From contig CACOMO010000004.1 of NCBI GenBank assembly GCA_902628335.1, forward strand, positions 62,001 through 126,000: 64,000 bases of DNA, given 5' to 3'. The position numbers were made by a program, and so were the translations under genes. This DNA is from an uncultured Gammaproteobacteria bacterium. Lineage in GTDB: Bacteria; Pseudomonadota; Gammaproteobacteria; GCA-002705445; GCA-002716945. How positions within the stretch are numbered: position 1 is the stretch's first letter; the number at the start of each line of letters is the position of its first letter. The notes beneath the pieces are model-generated. The model was not told the DNA's origin, did not search any database, and saw nothing but the letters and a program-made list of their open reading frames with translations. This document shows positions 50,991 to 61,080 of this stretch, in pieces.

Positions 50991-52115
50991 ATGTCTCAGA
51001 AAATATATATAGTTGGTGATGGGATAGTCGGAAGAATGACTGCAATTACAATGCATGATATGGGTTTTAATGTCACTATTTTTAATGATAAACAGATACA
51101 TAAGAAAAGTGATCGATATTTCTCAATAAATCTTTTATCAAAATCTTTTTTTGAAGAATACAATATCTGGTCATCAATTCTTGCAAAAGGAGTTAATTCA
51201 TACAGGAAAATTGTTACTTGGGATAACTTACAATCTGAGGAAGTAATATTCGAATCAAAAAATATAAATCAACATAACCTTGCCTATGTTATTTCAGAAT
51301 CTAACATTATGTCAGCAATAGATTATGAGATAGAAAAAAGAAACTCCATAAAATTTGAGAACATAACTACCTTAAATAAAAATCTGGATAAAAGTGACTA
51401 TGTTATAAACACAACAAATAAAAAAAATCTTAAAATCGAGTCTAAAAAAAGTCATCAAATTAATTATGCTCAAAAGGCTGTTGTTATGAATATCGATATT
51501 GATAATTCAGGAAAAATAGCTTATCAAAAATTTCTCGATGGACAGATATTAGGACTGATTCCAATTTCAACAAAAACATACAACCTAATATGGTCAATAG
51601 ATGAGAGAAAAATAGATGATTTGATAAGTGGAACTAAAAAAGAGATGCTAAATATTCTTAATACTGAATTAGAAGAAAAGACTGGAACAATAAGTGATTG
51701 CTCAACTTATAATTTATTCCCATTGTCAGGATACTTAGTCGAGGATTGTTTTAATGATAAAATAATACATATCGGTAGTTCTCTACATAGCATTCATCCA
51801 TTAGCTGGGTTGGGTTTAAATATGGGCCTACAGGATCTCTTTTGTTTAACATCAAAAATTAGAAAAAACTCTAATCAAATCGACAAATTATTATTATACG
51901 AATTCCAATATTTTTCTAATTCTTTAAATAAGAGGACATACTATGGTATAAATTTTCTAAAAAAATTTTACTGCGATTATACGTTACCAAATTTAAGAGA
52001 GGCCATGTTAAAAACTTTTAACTTTAACGCCAGTCTTAAAAATTCAGTGATTAGATTTGCTACCGGATTAAAAACAAAAGATAAAATCAATAAAGAAGTA
52101 CGAAGACCGCTGTAA
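50991..52115 (+). CDS. UbiH/UbiI/VisC-family FAD-dependent hydroxylase, second divergent paralog
   Basis: IYIVGDGIVGRMTAITM, IGSSLHSIHPLAGLGLNMGLQD; position of ubiI (visC). Confidence 0.8.
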   Translation: MSQKIYIVGDGIVGRMTAITMHDMGFNVTIFNDKQIHKKSDRYFSINLLSKSFFEEYNIWSSILAKGVNSYRKIVTWDNLQSEEVIFESKNINQHNLAYVISESNIMSAIDYEIEKRNSIKFENITTLNKNLDKSDYVINTTNKKNLKIESKKSHQINYAQKAVVMNIDIDNSGKIAYQKFLDGQILGLIPISTKTYNLIWSIDERKIDDLISGTKKEMLNILNTELEEKTGTISDCSTYNLFPLSGYLVEDCFNDKIIHIGSSLHSIHPLAGLGLNMGLQDLFCLTSKIRKNSNQIDKLLLYEFQYFSNSLNKRTYYGINFLKKFYCDYTLPNLREAMLKTFNFNASLKNSVIRFATGLKTKDKINKEVRRPL

Positions 52116-52872
52116 TAAGAATAAGATAAGAGAAAATCAATTTTATTTTCTTAACATCAGTATTATTGGTTAATGAAGCTCCATAATATGACGATATCAT
52201 TGAAGATATTGATACCAGAACAAATGCATCAACCACTATTAATCTCAAAATATCATAGTACGTATTAATAAAGTAACTATTAAAAAACCAAGATATTAAA
52301 AGCCCTAGAAAGGATAATGAAAAACCACATGCAGCAGCGGTTGCAATACATTTTCTTATTTCTATACCATGATAGTTGAAGTATGGAGTAGTCATCGTCC
52401 CGCCCCCAATACCAAGAAAACTACTTACCATGCCTATAAAAACAGAGACTATGTTAACATTTGAGAGATTTTTTATCCTCTGATTAGATAAATCGTTTTT
52501 TTTGCGCATCATGTAAACACCAATTAGTATTAGTAAAAGACCATAAATCATTTTTACATATACTGATGGAATGGTTGATATCAATATCAAGCCAAGCGTA
52601 GAGCCTAATACAATACCAGGCAAGGTCTGATAGAACGTTTTCCAAACTACTAATTTATTCTTTGTATGTTTTATGAGTGCAGATAAACTCGATAGTACTA
52701 CGCATGTTAGTGATGTTACAATAGCGCTCTGAATAGTTAATTCAACGTTCACATTGAAATAGTTAAAAATAATAAACAGAGAGGGAACAAATATAATTCC
52801 ACCACCTAAGCCTAAGAATCCTCCAATGAACCCCCCGACTAGTCCGATGATAACGTATGATACATACAACAT
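52087..52872 (-). CDS. Sulfite exporter TauE/SafE family membrane protein
   Basis: GLVGGFIGGFLGLGGGIIFVPSLF and SSFLGIGGGTMTTPYF glycine-rich repeats. Confidence 0.9.
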   Translation of the reverse strand: MLYVSYVIIGLVGGFIGGFLGLGGGIIFVPSLFIIFNYFNVNVELTIQSAIVTSLTCVVLSSLSALIKHTKNKLVVWKTFYQTLPGIVLGSTLGLILISTIPSVYVKMIYGLLLILIGVYMMRKKNDLSNQRIKNLSNVNIVSVFIGMVSSFLGIGGGTMTTPYFNYHGIEIRKCIATAAACGFSLSFLGLLISWFFNSYFINTYYDILRLIVVDAFVLVSISSMISSYYGASLTNNTDVKKIKLIFSYLILITAVFVLLY

Positions 52873-52980
52873 ATACTCGCTATAAAAACATATATTCGGG
52901 TTTAAAAAAAGTAGAATTATGGCATACTATATGGTTAACAATAAATAAAACAATTTTAAACTTTTAGAAGGGAAAACGTA

Positions 52981-54162
52981 ATGTCAGGATATCATTTTTT
53001 ATTTGTACCAGGACCATCGAATGTACCGGCAGCAGTTCAACAAGCAATTCACTGCCCGATGGAAGATCATAGAAATCCAACCATACCAGATTTAATTCAA
53101 CCAATCACAGAAGATCTTAAAAAAATTCTTTTAACAAAAGATGGGAAAGTAGTCTTTTTCCCCTCATCTGGGACGGGATGCTGGGAAGCAGCACTTCAAA
53201 GCACACTTAATGTTGGAGATAAAGTACTGGGTGCTAGCTTCGGTCAGTTCAGTATGCTTTGGCTTGATATGTGTAAAAGACTAAAATTTGAACCTATAAC
53301 GATGGAAGAAGAATGGGGAACAGGTGCAAATCCGGAGAGTTATCATAAGCATTTGTCTGAAGATAAAAATCATGAAATTAAAGCAGTTCTTGTTTGTCAA
53401 AATGAGACCGCGACTGGGGTAAGAAGTGATGTTGCCGCAATAAGAAAAATTCTCGATGACCTCAATCACCCGGCATTATTAATGGTTGACGGTGTGAGCT
53501 CTGTTGCAAGTTATGAATTTAAGATGGACGAATGGGGCGTTGACTGTATTGTTAGTGGTTCACAAAAAGGTTTTATGTTACCAGCAGGCTTAGGTATTCT
53601 CGGCGTAAGTCAAAAAGCAATTCAAGCTATGAAAGATTCAGAGTATCCTACATGTTATTTTGATGTTGCAGATATGATTGAAAAGTTAGACGGTGGCTAT
53701 TTGCCATATACTCCACCTGTAAATCTATTGCGTGGTTTTAGAGTTGCAATAGATCTTATTTTTGAAGAAGGTTTAGAGAATATATGGAAAAGACACTATC
53801 GATTGGCTGAGGGTACAAGAAAAGCTATCACTGAAGGTTGGGGATTAAACTTGTGCGCTAAAGAGCAGAAATGGCAATCAGATACTGTCTCGGCAATTGT
53901 AGTACCAGAAGGAGCAGACGCGGTGCCTGTAATTAGTACTGCATTTCATAAGTACAATCTTGCACTGGGAGCAGGACTGGCTAAAGTTGCTGGTAAAGTT
54001 TTTAGAATCGGTCACTTAGGTGATTTGAACGAATGTATGTTATTTGGAGCCATATCTGGTGCAGAAATGGCCATGATAGATAATGGTATAAAAGTAGAGC
54101 CTGGTAGTGGAGCTGCAGCTGCATCTAAGTACTGGACGGAAAACCCTTCAGGAGGCAAATAA
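52981..54162 (+). CDS. Serine-glyoxylate (or alanine/other-glyoxylate) aminotransferase, class V
   Basis: FVPGPSNVPAAVQQAI, FPSSGTGCWEAALQST, VDGVSSVASYEFKMDEWGVDCIVSGSQKGFMLPAGLG (PLP Lys). Confidence 0.9.
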   Translation: MSGYHFLFVPGPSNVPAAVQQAIHCPMEDHRNPTIPDLIQPITEDLKKILLTKDGKVVFFPSSGTGCWEAALQSTLNVGDKVLGASFGQFSMLWLDMCKRLKFEPITMEEEWGTGANPESYHKHLSEDKNHEIKAVLVCQNETATGVRSDVAAIRKILDDLNHPALLMVDGVSSVASYEFKMDEWGVDCIVSGSQKGFMLPAGLGILGVSQKAIQAMKDSEYPTCYFDVADMIEKLDGGYLPYTPPVNLLRGFRVAIDLIFEEGLENIWKRHYRLAEGTRKAITEGWGLNLCAKEQKWQSDTVSAIVVPEGADAVPVISTAFHKYNLALGAGLAKVAGKVFRIGHLGDLNECMLFGAISGAEMAMIDNGIKVEPGSGAAAASKYWTENPSGGK

Positions 54163-55133
54163 TGTCAAAACCATCAGCAATTGTCACTCGTAGGTGGCCA
54201 GATGAATGTGAGAGTAGATTAAAACAATTATTTGATGTAACTCTCAATGAGTCTGACGAACCATTCACTACAGACCAGTTAAAGTCTGCACTACAGAGTT
54301 GTGATGTTCTTATGCCAACTGTTACGGATAAGATCACTGCTGATGTCCTCAGTGTTGAGAACAGAAAAGCTAATATGATTGGTAACTTTGGTGTTGGTTT
54401 TAATCACATAGATATTGAGAAGGCAAAGGAATTAGGAATAACAGTTTCTAATACTCCAACTGTTTTAACTGATTGCACTGCAGATATAGCTATGTCTCTT
54501 ATTTTAATGGTTGCAAGACGAGTTGGAGAAGGCGAGAGAGAACTGCGTGCAAATAATTGGACAGGATGGAGACCTACTCACCTTCTAGGAACTAAAGTAA
54601 CTGGAAAAAAACTTGGTGTTATTGGTTTTGGTAGAATTGGACAGGCAGTCGCTCAGCGCGCACATCATGGTTTCAACATGGAAATATTGTTTTGGGATCC
54701 ATTTGATATTTCGTCCGATGTAATAAACAATCTTAACGCCAAGAAATTAGATACTATTGAGGATATTTGTAAGGAATCTGATTTTGTATCAATAAATTGC
54801 CCAGCAACGAAAGAAACATTGCATTTAATGAATGCTGAGAGGTTTAAACTTATGAAAAAATCAGCATTTGTTATCAACACGGCAAGAGGAGATATAATTG
54901 ATGAAAAGGCGTTAGTGGATGCGCTAAACAATAATGAGATAGCTGGTGCAGGGTTAGATGTTTTTGAGACTGAGCCAAATTTACCAGATGAACTAAAAAC
55001 ACTTGAGAACGTTGTTTCATTCCCACACTTAGGTAGTGCATCAATAGAAACACGTATCGCCATGGGTAACATGGCAATAGATAATAGCGTAGCATTCTTC
55101 GAGAATAAAGATCTTCCAAATAAAGTTGTTTGA
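54162..55133 (+). CDS. D-2-hydroxyacid dehydrogenase (glycerate dehydrogenase/hydroxypyruvate reductase)
   Basis: NFGVGFNHIDIEKAKELGITVSNTP, GVIGFGRIGQAVAQRA, INTARGDIIDEKALVDAL, GLDVFETEP. Confidence 0.92.
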   Translation: MSKPSAIVTRRWPDECESRLKQLFDVTLNESDEPFTTDQLKSALQSCDVLMPTVTDKITADVLSVENRKANMIGNFGVGFNHIDIEKAKELGITVSNTPTVLTDCTADIAMSLILMVARRVGEGERELRANNWTGWRPTHLLGTKVTGKKLGVIGFGRIGQAVAQRAHHGFNMEILFWDPFDISSDVINNLNAKKLDTIEDICKESDFVSINCPATKETLHLMNAERFKLMKKSAFVINTARGDIIDEKALVDALNNNEIAGAGLDVFETEPNLPDELKTLENVVSFPHLGSASIETRIAMGNMAIDNSVAFFENKDLPNKVV

Positions 55134-55138
55134 CAATA

Positions 55139-56437
55139 ATGTCGCTTAGAGAAAATGCGCTAAACATCTATACCTCTTGTCTTGAAAAACTAGAGCCAAG
55201 AAAACGTGTTTACGATTACTTGTTAAGCTTAAAAACAAGTATAGTTGGTTGCGATAAAATATTTCCAGTAGCTTTTGGTAAAGCAGCATTTTCAATGATG
55301 GACGGTTTAATAAATTATTTAAAGTCCACAAATTCAACAGACAAGATACATAATCTACCAATTGTAATATCGAATTCTAAGAGTGTACCAGATTATCCAA
55401 TTTCCGAATTCATTACTGCTCACCCGACGCCTGATGAAAATAGTGTCCTTGCAGCAAAAACAGTGTTGCAATACACATCTGAAATGAATGCACATGATCT
55501 ATCGATTAATCTGATCAGCGGTGGGGGTTCATCTCTCCTATGTCTCCCACATGACGATATATCGCTCAATGATAAAGTATTAGTAAATAATCTTCTGCTC
55601 AAATGTGGCGCCAGTATAAATGAAATAAATACAATCAGAAAACATCTGTCTAAAATTAAAGGTGGACGTCTATCTGAGCATGTTTATCCTTCTAAGTCGA
55701 TTTCATTAATCATCTCAGATGTGATTAATGATGATGTAAGCACAATAGCGAGTGGCCCAACGTCAATTGATCACACTACGTATAGTGATGCTATTGATAT
55801 CATTCATCGTTACAAAATCGAGAGAGAGATCCCAGAGAATGTAATAGATCTTCTGAGAAGAGGTAAAAGTGGTCAAGTGTCTGAGAGCCCTAAAAATCTC
55901 GATAATACTGATAATCATATAATCTGTAGTAATAAAATATTTAGAAAAGAATTAATTGAGGCAGCAAATAATTCAGGTTTTAATTCGTTTCTAATTGATA
56001 GAGATATTAATGGAGTTGCGAGCGATGAAGCAGTTAGATTGATTGATGATTATAACAGTATCATAAGTAATAGTTCGTCTAGAAGAATTGCAATTGTATC
56101 AGGTGGTGAAACGGTAGTAGATATTAAGGGCTCGGGTAAAGGTGGAAGAAATCAAGAACTAGGATTGTCATTCTTACACAGACTAAATGGCGAATTACTA
56201 AATAGGAATTGGTTGTTTCTCTCAGTCGGTACAGATGGAATTGATGGTCCAACGGACGCTGCAGGAGCAATCATCAGCTCAGATATGATTGATAAGTATG
56301 CGGCACTAGCTTCAAACATAGACAAATATCTAGACAATAATGATTCGTATAACTGCTTAAATCAACTTGATTCACTTTACATTACTGGACCATCCGGGAC
56401 AAATGTTGCAGACATCCAGATTTTGTTAGTTGATTAA
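55139..56437 (+). CDS. Glycerate 2-kinase (GckA/MOFRL family)
   Basis: FGKAAFSMMDG, AHPTPDENS, LISGGGSSLLCLP, IRKHLSKIKGGRL, SVGTDGIDGPTDAAGAII. Confidence 0.93.
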   Translation: MSLRENALNIYTSCLEKLEPRKRVYDYLLSLKTSIVGCDKIFPVAFGKAAFSMMDGLINYLKSTNSTDKIHNLPIVISNSKSVPDYPISEFITAHPTPDENSVLAAKTVLQYTSEMNAHDLSINLISGGGSSLLCLPHDDISLNDKVLVNNLLLKCGASINEINTIRKHLSKIKGGRLSEHVYPSKSISLIISDVINDDVSTIASGPTSIDHTTYSDAIDIIHRYKIEREIPENVIDLLRRGKSGQVSESPKNLDNTDNHIICSNKIFRKELIEAANNSGFNSFLIDRDINGVASDEAVRLIDDYNSIISNSSSRRIAIVSGGETVVDIKGSGKGGRNQELGLSFLHRLNGELLNRNWLFLSVGTDGIDGPTDAAGAIISSDMIDKYAALASNIDKYLDNNDSYNCLNQLDSLYITGPSGTNVADIQILLVD

Positions 56438-57723
56438 AACTTATTTTTCTTAACCCAGTCCTCGATTATATTCAGCGTTTTATTTATATCATTTATTTTG
56501 TGTGCTGATGAGATGAAACCAGCTTCAAATGCGGATGGGGCAAAGTAAATTCCTCTAGTCAACATTTGTCTAAAAAATTTTTTAAAAATACTAATATTTT
56601 TCTTTGTTATATCTTTATAATTACTAGGCTTATCTTTTGAGAAGTATATACCAAACATACCACCTTCACTATCTGCACTCATATTTACTCTGTGAGAGTC
56701 TGATATTAAATTAATTGAGTTAGTGAAGTACCTTGACAGTTTTGAGAGACTGCTGAAATACGTTTTCTTCGATATGATATCTAGTGTTCCTATACCAGCA
56801 GCCATAGCTACAGGATTTCCTGATAAGGTGCCTGCTTGATAGACATTCCCAGCAGGGCTAAGACAATTCATTATTTCTGATTTTCCTCCAAATGCACCTA
56901 CTGGGAAGCCACCCCCTAAAACTTTTCCAAGCGTAGTAATGTCAGGTTTGATTTTATATAAATTTTGAGCCCCAGCTAGGGAGACCCTGAAACCAGTCAT
57001 TACTTCATCAAAAATTAATAAAATTTTGTTCTCAGAACATAGGCCCCTTAATTCCTTAAGAAAAAATTTGTCACTTCTTATGAAATTCATGTTGCCTGCT
57101 ATCGGCTCAATTATTATACATGCAAATTTATTTTTCCTAATAGCTGCTTTTACCGCTTGAATATCGTTGTACGGAACGGACATCGTCTCGCTAGCGAACG
57201 ACTTTGGTACTCCTTTTGAGTCAGGTGATCCTAGAGTAGAGGCACCTGATCCTGCTTTAATCAAGAAAGAATCTGCATGACCATGGTAGCACCCATTAAA
57301 TTTAAGTATTTTTGTCCTTCCTGTGTAACCTCTTGCAAGTCTTATCGCACTCATTGTTGCTTCTGTTCCAGAGTTGACCATTCTCACTTTTGATATTGAT
57401 GGGTAGATCTCAGTTATTTTCTTGGCAATTACTACTTCTTTTTTACATGGTATTCCGTATGTAATACCCTCTCTAATTGTTTGACTTATGATTTTTACAA
57501 TTCTTGAATCACAGTGACCAAGAATTTGTGCTCCCCAAGAGCCAATATAGTCAATATATCTATTCCCATCTTCATCTGTTAAGTATGCTCCTTTGGCTTT
57601 TTTCACGAAAAATGGTTCACCTCCGACTGAGGAGAATGACCTAACTGGAGAGTTTACACCACCCGGCAGAAGTCTTTTTGCATGTTTGAATATTTCTCTA
57701 GATTTCTTCATTTTTAAATTCAT
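56434..57723 (-). CDS. hemL: Glutamate-1-semialdehyde 2,1-aminomutase
   Basis: LLPGGVNSPVRSF, FNGCYHGHADSFLIKAGSG, LIFDEVMTGFR, GKVLGGGFPVGAFGG. Confidence 0.97.
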   Translation of the reverse strand: MNLKMKKSREIFKHAKRLLPGGVNSPVRSFSSVGGEPFFVKKAKGAYLTDEDGNRYIDYIGSWGAQILGHCDSRIVKIISQTIREGITYGIPCKKEVVIAKKITEIYPSISKVRMVNSGTEATMSAIRLARGYTGRTKILKFNGCYHGHADSFLIKAGSGASTLGSPDSKGVPKSFASETMSVPYNDIQAVKAAIRKNKFACIIIEPIAGNMNFIRSDKFFLKELRGLCSENKILLIFDEVMTGFRVSLAGAQNLYKIKPDITTLGKVLGGGFPVGAFGGKSEIMNCLSPAGNVYQAGTLSGNPVAMAAGIGTLDIISKKTYFSSLSKLSRYFTNSINLISDSHRVNMSADSEGGMFGIYFSKDKPSNYKDITKKNISIFKKFFRQMLTRGIYFAPSAFEAGFISSAHKINDINKTLNIIEDWVKKNKF

Positions 57724-58336
57724 TTAATAACAGATTTATAGATTCGATAGAATTCATTTGATTGAAGATTCCATCAATAAGTGCAATCATGTCTGGTTTT
57801 AAGATGACTTGCTCTCTTATATTCTGTAAATTTATTCCACCGATGACACATATTGGGATATCAAGAAATTCTTTCGCCTTTTTTATAGTATTCTTGTTAC
57901 AGAGAGTGTAGTTCACTTTGTTATTCGTTTTATACATCGACCCGAAAGAAACATAGGATGCTTTATTTTCTTCACAATACCTAGCATTACCCAATGAATC
58001 ATAACATGAAATCCCAATAATTCGATCTCCGCCAAGTTTATTTCTTATATTTTTAATCTTATCGACATCGAAACCAATATGTATGCCAATATCATCGTAT
58101 TTTACGACTTCATCATCATAGTCATTTAATATTAGTTTGACATTATTCAGCTGACATTCTCTGTAGAGTAAGTCAGTAATTCTATTCCGTCTTGAGTAAG
58201 ATAAAAACTTTGGTCTGAATTGAAATACACTAATATCTGTATTGATAACTCGTAAGCAATCTTCAACAAAGATCTTGTCTGAGACAAATTCATTTGGTGT
58301 AATTGGATAAATTCCTTTTAAATATTTTTCGTACAT
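57698..58336 (-). CDS. thiE: Thiamine-phosphate synthase
   Basis: YPITPNEFV, FQFRPK, LILNDYDD, GIHIGFDVD, ICVIGGIN; next to hemL. Confidence 0.85.
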   Translation of the reverse strand: MYEKYLKGIYPITPNEFVSDKIFVEDCLRVINTDISVFQFRPKFLSYSRRNRITDLLYRECQLNNVKLILNDYDDEVVKYDDIGIHIGFDVDKIKNIRNKLGGDRIIGISCYDSLGNARYCEENKASYVSFGSMYKTNNKVNYTLCNKNTIKKAKEFLDIPICVIGGINLQNIREQVILKPDMIALIDGIFNQMNSIESINLLLNEFKNEEI

Positions 58337-58400
58337 TTAAATAATATATAGCAAAAATATATGCTTTATCATAGAATTATGCAAACTGTAATCAATAAAT

Positions 58401-58568
58401 ATGAAAAAATATCTTTGTTTAATATGCGGTCTCATTTACGATGAGGAACTCGGTTGGCCTGATGATGGTATTGAGCCAGGGACTAAATGGGAAGATGTAC
58501 CAGCTACATGGGTTTGTCCTGATTGTGGTGCAACAAAAGATGATTTTGATATGATTGAAGTAACGTAA
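58401..58568 (+). CDS. Rubredoxin (55 aa; below ORF-track cut-off)
   Basis: [55 protein letters not shown]: two CxxCG iron-binding motifs. Confidence 0.97.
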   Translation: MKKYLCLICGLIYDEELGWPDDGIEPGTKWEDVPATWVCPDCGATKDDFDMIEVT

Positions 58569-58579
58569 TTTAACGAGAT

Positions 58580-59872
58580 TTGAACAAGTTTGATTATAAA
58601 GTTCTACGAATAGCGTTTCCGCTAATACTTTCAAATATCACTATACCTTTAGTAGGATTTGTGGATAACATGATGATGGGCTTCCTAGGCTCTACAATAT
58701 TTATCGGTGCGATAGGTATTGGAAGTATTATTATTAGTTATTTAATATTTAGTTTTGGTTTTATGAAATCAATCACGACAGGCTTTGTTTCACAAAGCAC
58801 TGGATCAAGAGATTACAAATCTCTCTTCAAGTCAATTTATCAGCTATTATTTATCACCATACTTATATCTTTTTTAATATTATTTTTTAGAGAAAAAATT
58901 ATACATTACTCACTTGGTCTTGTGGATAGCTCTCTAGATGTTTTAAGCAACAGTCGTATTTATTTAGAAATCCGTATTTGGTCTATACCTGCTATTTTCG
59001 TCAGAGACATATTAATCGGATATTACATTGGTTCTCAAAAAACACTTTTCGCTATGGCTATAAGTATAATAATCAATTTAATAAATATTATCTTAGATAT
59101 ATTCTTTATTTACTTTTTAAATTACTCAATAGAAGGCGCAGCCTATGCATCACTTATTGCAGAGTATTCGATATTAATTTTTATCGTTTATGCAGTTCTG
59201 ACTGAGAAAAATTTTCAAAAAATATCAATATCAGAATTACTTGACATAAAATCACTAAGAATGAAGCTTAGAGTTAACTTAGATATGTTCATAAGATCAA
59301 TAATACTAATGACATGTTTTGCCTACTTTATACTAGAGAGTGCGAGCTACGGAGATTCGATTCTTGCAGCAAATACCATCCTACTAAATTTCTTCTTCAT
59401 ATTTTCACATGGTATTGATGGATTTGCTCATGCATCCGAAGTGTTGGTGGGAGATTCTGTAGGTAAGAAAAATAGGAAACTTCTTATAAGTTCTATTTAC
59501 ACCACAGGTAAATTTTCATTAATACTAGCATTTCTATTTATAGCTTTTTTTGTATTATTTGGTGATTATATTGTAAGCGTTATATCTGATTTAACTTTGC
59601 TGAGACAAATAGTAAATGAATATATCGTTTGGCTGCTCGCAATTTTTCTTTTCGCCACAGTAGCCTTCTGGTTAGATGGAGTGTTTATCGGTCTACTTGA
59701 GACAACCCTCCTTAGAAATATCATGATAGCTTCCGGTGGCCTGTTCTTTATTACCCAGACATTAATGATTGATGCAAGTAATCATTATCTATGGCTTTGT
59801 TTTCTCATTTTTTTCTCACTTCGGAGCATATTTCTAGGATATTCGCTCATAGCTAAACTTAAAAACTATTAA
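58580..59872 (+). CDS. MATE-family efflux transporter (DinF-like), TTG start
   Basis: About 12 TM segments; FPLILSNITIPLVGFVDNMMMGFLGS. Confidence 0.9.
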   Translation: MNKFDYKVLRIAFPLILSNITIPLVGFVDNMMMGFLGSTIFIGAIGIGSIIISYLIFSFGFMKSITTGFVSQSTGSRDYKSLFKSIYQLLFITILISFLILFFREKIIHYSLGLVDSSLDVLSNSRIYLEIRIWSIPAIFVRDILIGYYIGSQKTLFAMAISIIINLINIILDIFFIYFLNYSIEGAAYASLIAEYSILIFIVYAVLTEKNFQKISISELLDIKSLRMKLRVNLDMFIRSIILMTCFAYFILESASYGDSILAANTILLNFFFIFSHGIDGFAHASEVLVGDSVGKKNRKLLISSIYTTGKFSLILAFLFIAFFVLFGDYIVSVISDLTLLRQIVNEYIVWLLAIFLFATVAFWLDGVFIGLLETTLLRNIMIASGGLFFITQTLMIDASNHYLWLCFLIFFSLRSIFLGYSLIAKLKNY

Positions 59873-59957
59873 AATAGCCAAAAAATAACAGATTAATATT
59901 CTTTTAGTTTTAGAAATTTATGGTATATTGGAATCTTATTCAGCCAAGGAGAAAGGA

Positions 59958-60299
59958 ATGGTATTTGGATTATTCAAGAAAAAGGAGCCAGTCAAGGTTA
60001 CCATTAAAAGTACAGGCGACGAATTTATGTGTGAGCCCGGTGAACTATTAATGAAAGCTGCTCTTAAAGCTAAGATTGCATGGCCTCTGTCGTGCAAAGT
60101 AGGAAGTTGCGGATCATGCAGAGCTACAATTTTGGAAGGAGAGGGAAAATATCCTCCAAGTCCTGCGGACCCTGTTATGCTTCTTTATAAAGAAGAAATA
60201 GATAGTGGTATGGTAATAGCTTGCCAATGGACGCCAACCACTGATATTGTTGTCGATGTTGAGGTCGGAAAAGAAGGTGACAAAAGAGGAATGATTTAA
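59958..60299 (+). CDS. 2Fe-2S plant-type ferredoxin
   Basis: CKVGSCGSCRATILEGEG cluster motif with distal Cys in VIACQW; extended -10-like TGGTATATT upstream. Confidence 0.93.
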   Translation: MVFGLFKKKEPVKVTIKSTGDEFMCEPGELLMKAALKAKIAWPLSCKVGSCGSCRATILEGEGKYPPSPADPVMLLYKEEIDSGMVIACQWTPTTDIVVDVEVGKEGDKRGMI

Positions 60300-60309
60300 C
60301 TCTTTATCT

Positions 60310-61080
60310 TCACTTACTTAGATTTACACTCGTAATTTCATCCCTAGAATTTTTCACTAAATCAAAGCTTTGTCTTGCTAAATCGTATGGTTGTTGATTA
60401 CATCTTATTGTCTCATGAAATTTAACTAAAACAGTAGTCCTAAATCTTGACATACATTTAATTGAGATATTTAGCAATGTTTGACTTTTATCTGCCCAAC
60501 ATATACTGAGGTCGTTAGCGTTATCTCTTGGATAGTCAATTGGATAATGTATTAAAACAGGTTGAGTTTTCTTATTGTCACCAATTATTGATTCAAGAAG
60601 TTTACTGTGGAATTTTTTTATCTGCTTTCCATCACCAATTCTCCCTTCAGGAAAGATGACAATTTTCTTGTTAAGTTCTATGTAGTCTCTCATTTTCTTA
60701 ATAACACTATCATTGTCTCTTATATCACCTCTTCTTATAAATATAGTTCCTGTTTTTGAGGATAAATGACCTATAACTGGCCAACTCCTTATTTCAGATT
60801 TTGCGATAAAATTTACAGGTATTAGTGACTGCAAAATTATAATATCAAAAAGTGTCACATGGTTTGAAATAAATGTATTAACAGAATTATCAAGATTACC
60901 TATTCTGATAATATTAAAGCCAAATAAGAAAGATAGAATTTTCATCCAAATATGACTAATTTTGTGATGAACAGGTTTTAATTTAAGATTATCTGCAGGA
61001 AAGAATATAAGTATAGTCAGTCCTAACACAATGTGTATAACAATTAGGGGTAGTCTAATTAAAATCAGAAATAAACCCAC
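60310..61080 (-). CDS. 1-acyl-sn-glycerol-3-phosphate acyltransferase-like protein
   Basis: PlsC motifs SNHVTLFDIIIL, GTIFIRRGDIRD, VIFPEGRIGDG. Confidence 0.9.
   Translation of the reverse strand: MGLFLILIRLPLIVIHIVLGLTILIFFPADNLKLKPVHHKISHIWMKILSFLFGFNIIRIGNLDNSVNTFISNHVTLFDIIILQSLIPVNFIAKSEIRSWPVIGHLSSKTGTIFIRRGDIRDNDSVIKKMRDYIELNKKIVIFPEGRIGDGKQIKKFHSKLLESIIGDNKKTQPVLIHYPIDYPRDNANDLSICWADKSQTLLNISIKCMSRFRTTVLVKFHETIRCNQQPYDLARQSFDLVKNSRDEITSVNLSK

Noticed and set aside
54665-55072. 135-aa - ORF inside hydroxypyruvate reductase gene
   Set aside because: Antisense to a well-conserved dehydrogenase frame.
58337-58400. Possible TPP riboswitch upstream of thiE
   Set aside because: The ~60-nt gap lacks the conserved CTGAGA/thi-box elements and is too short.
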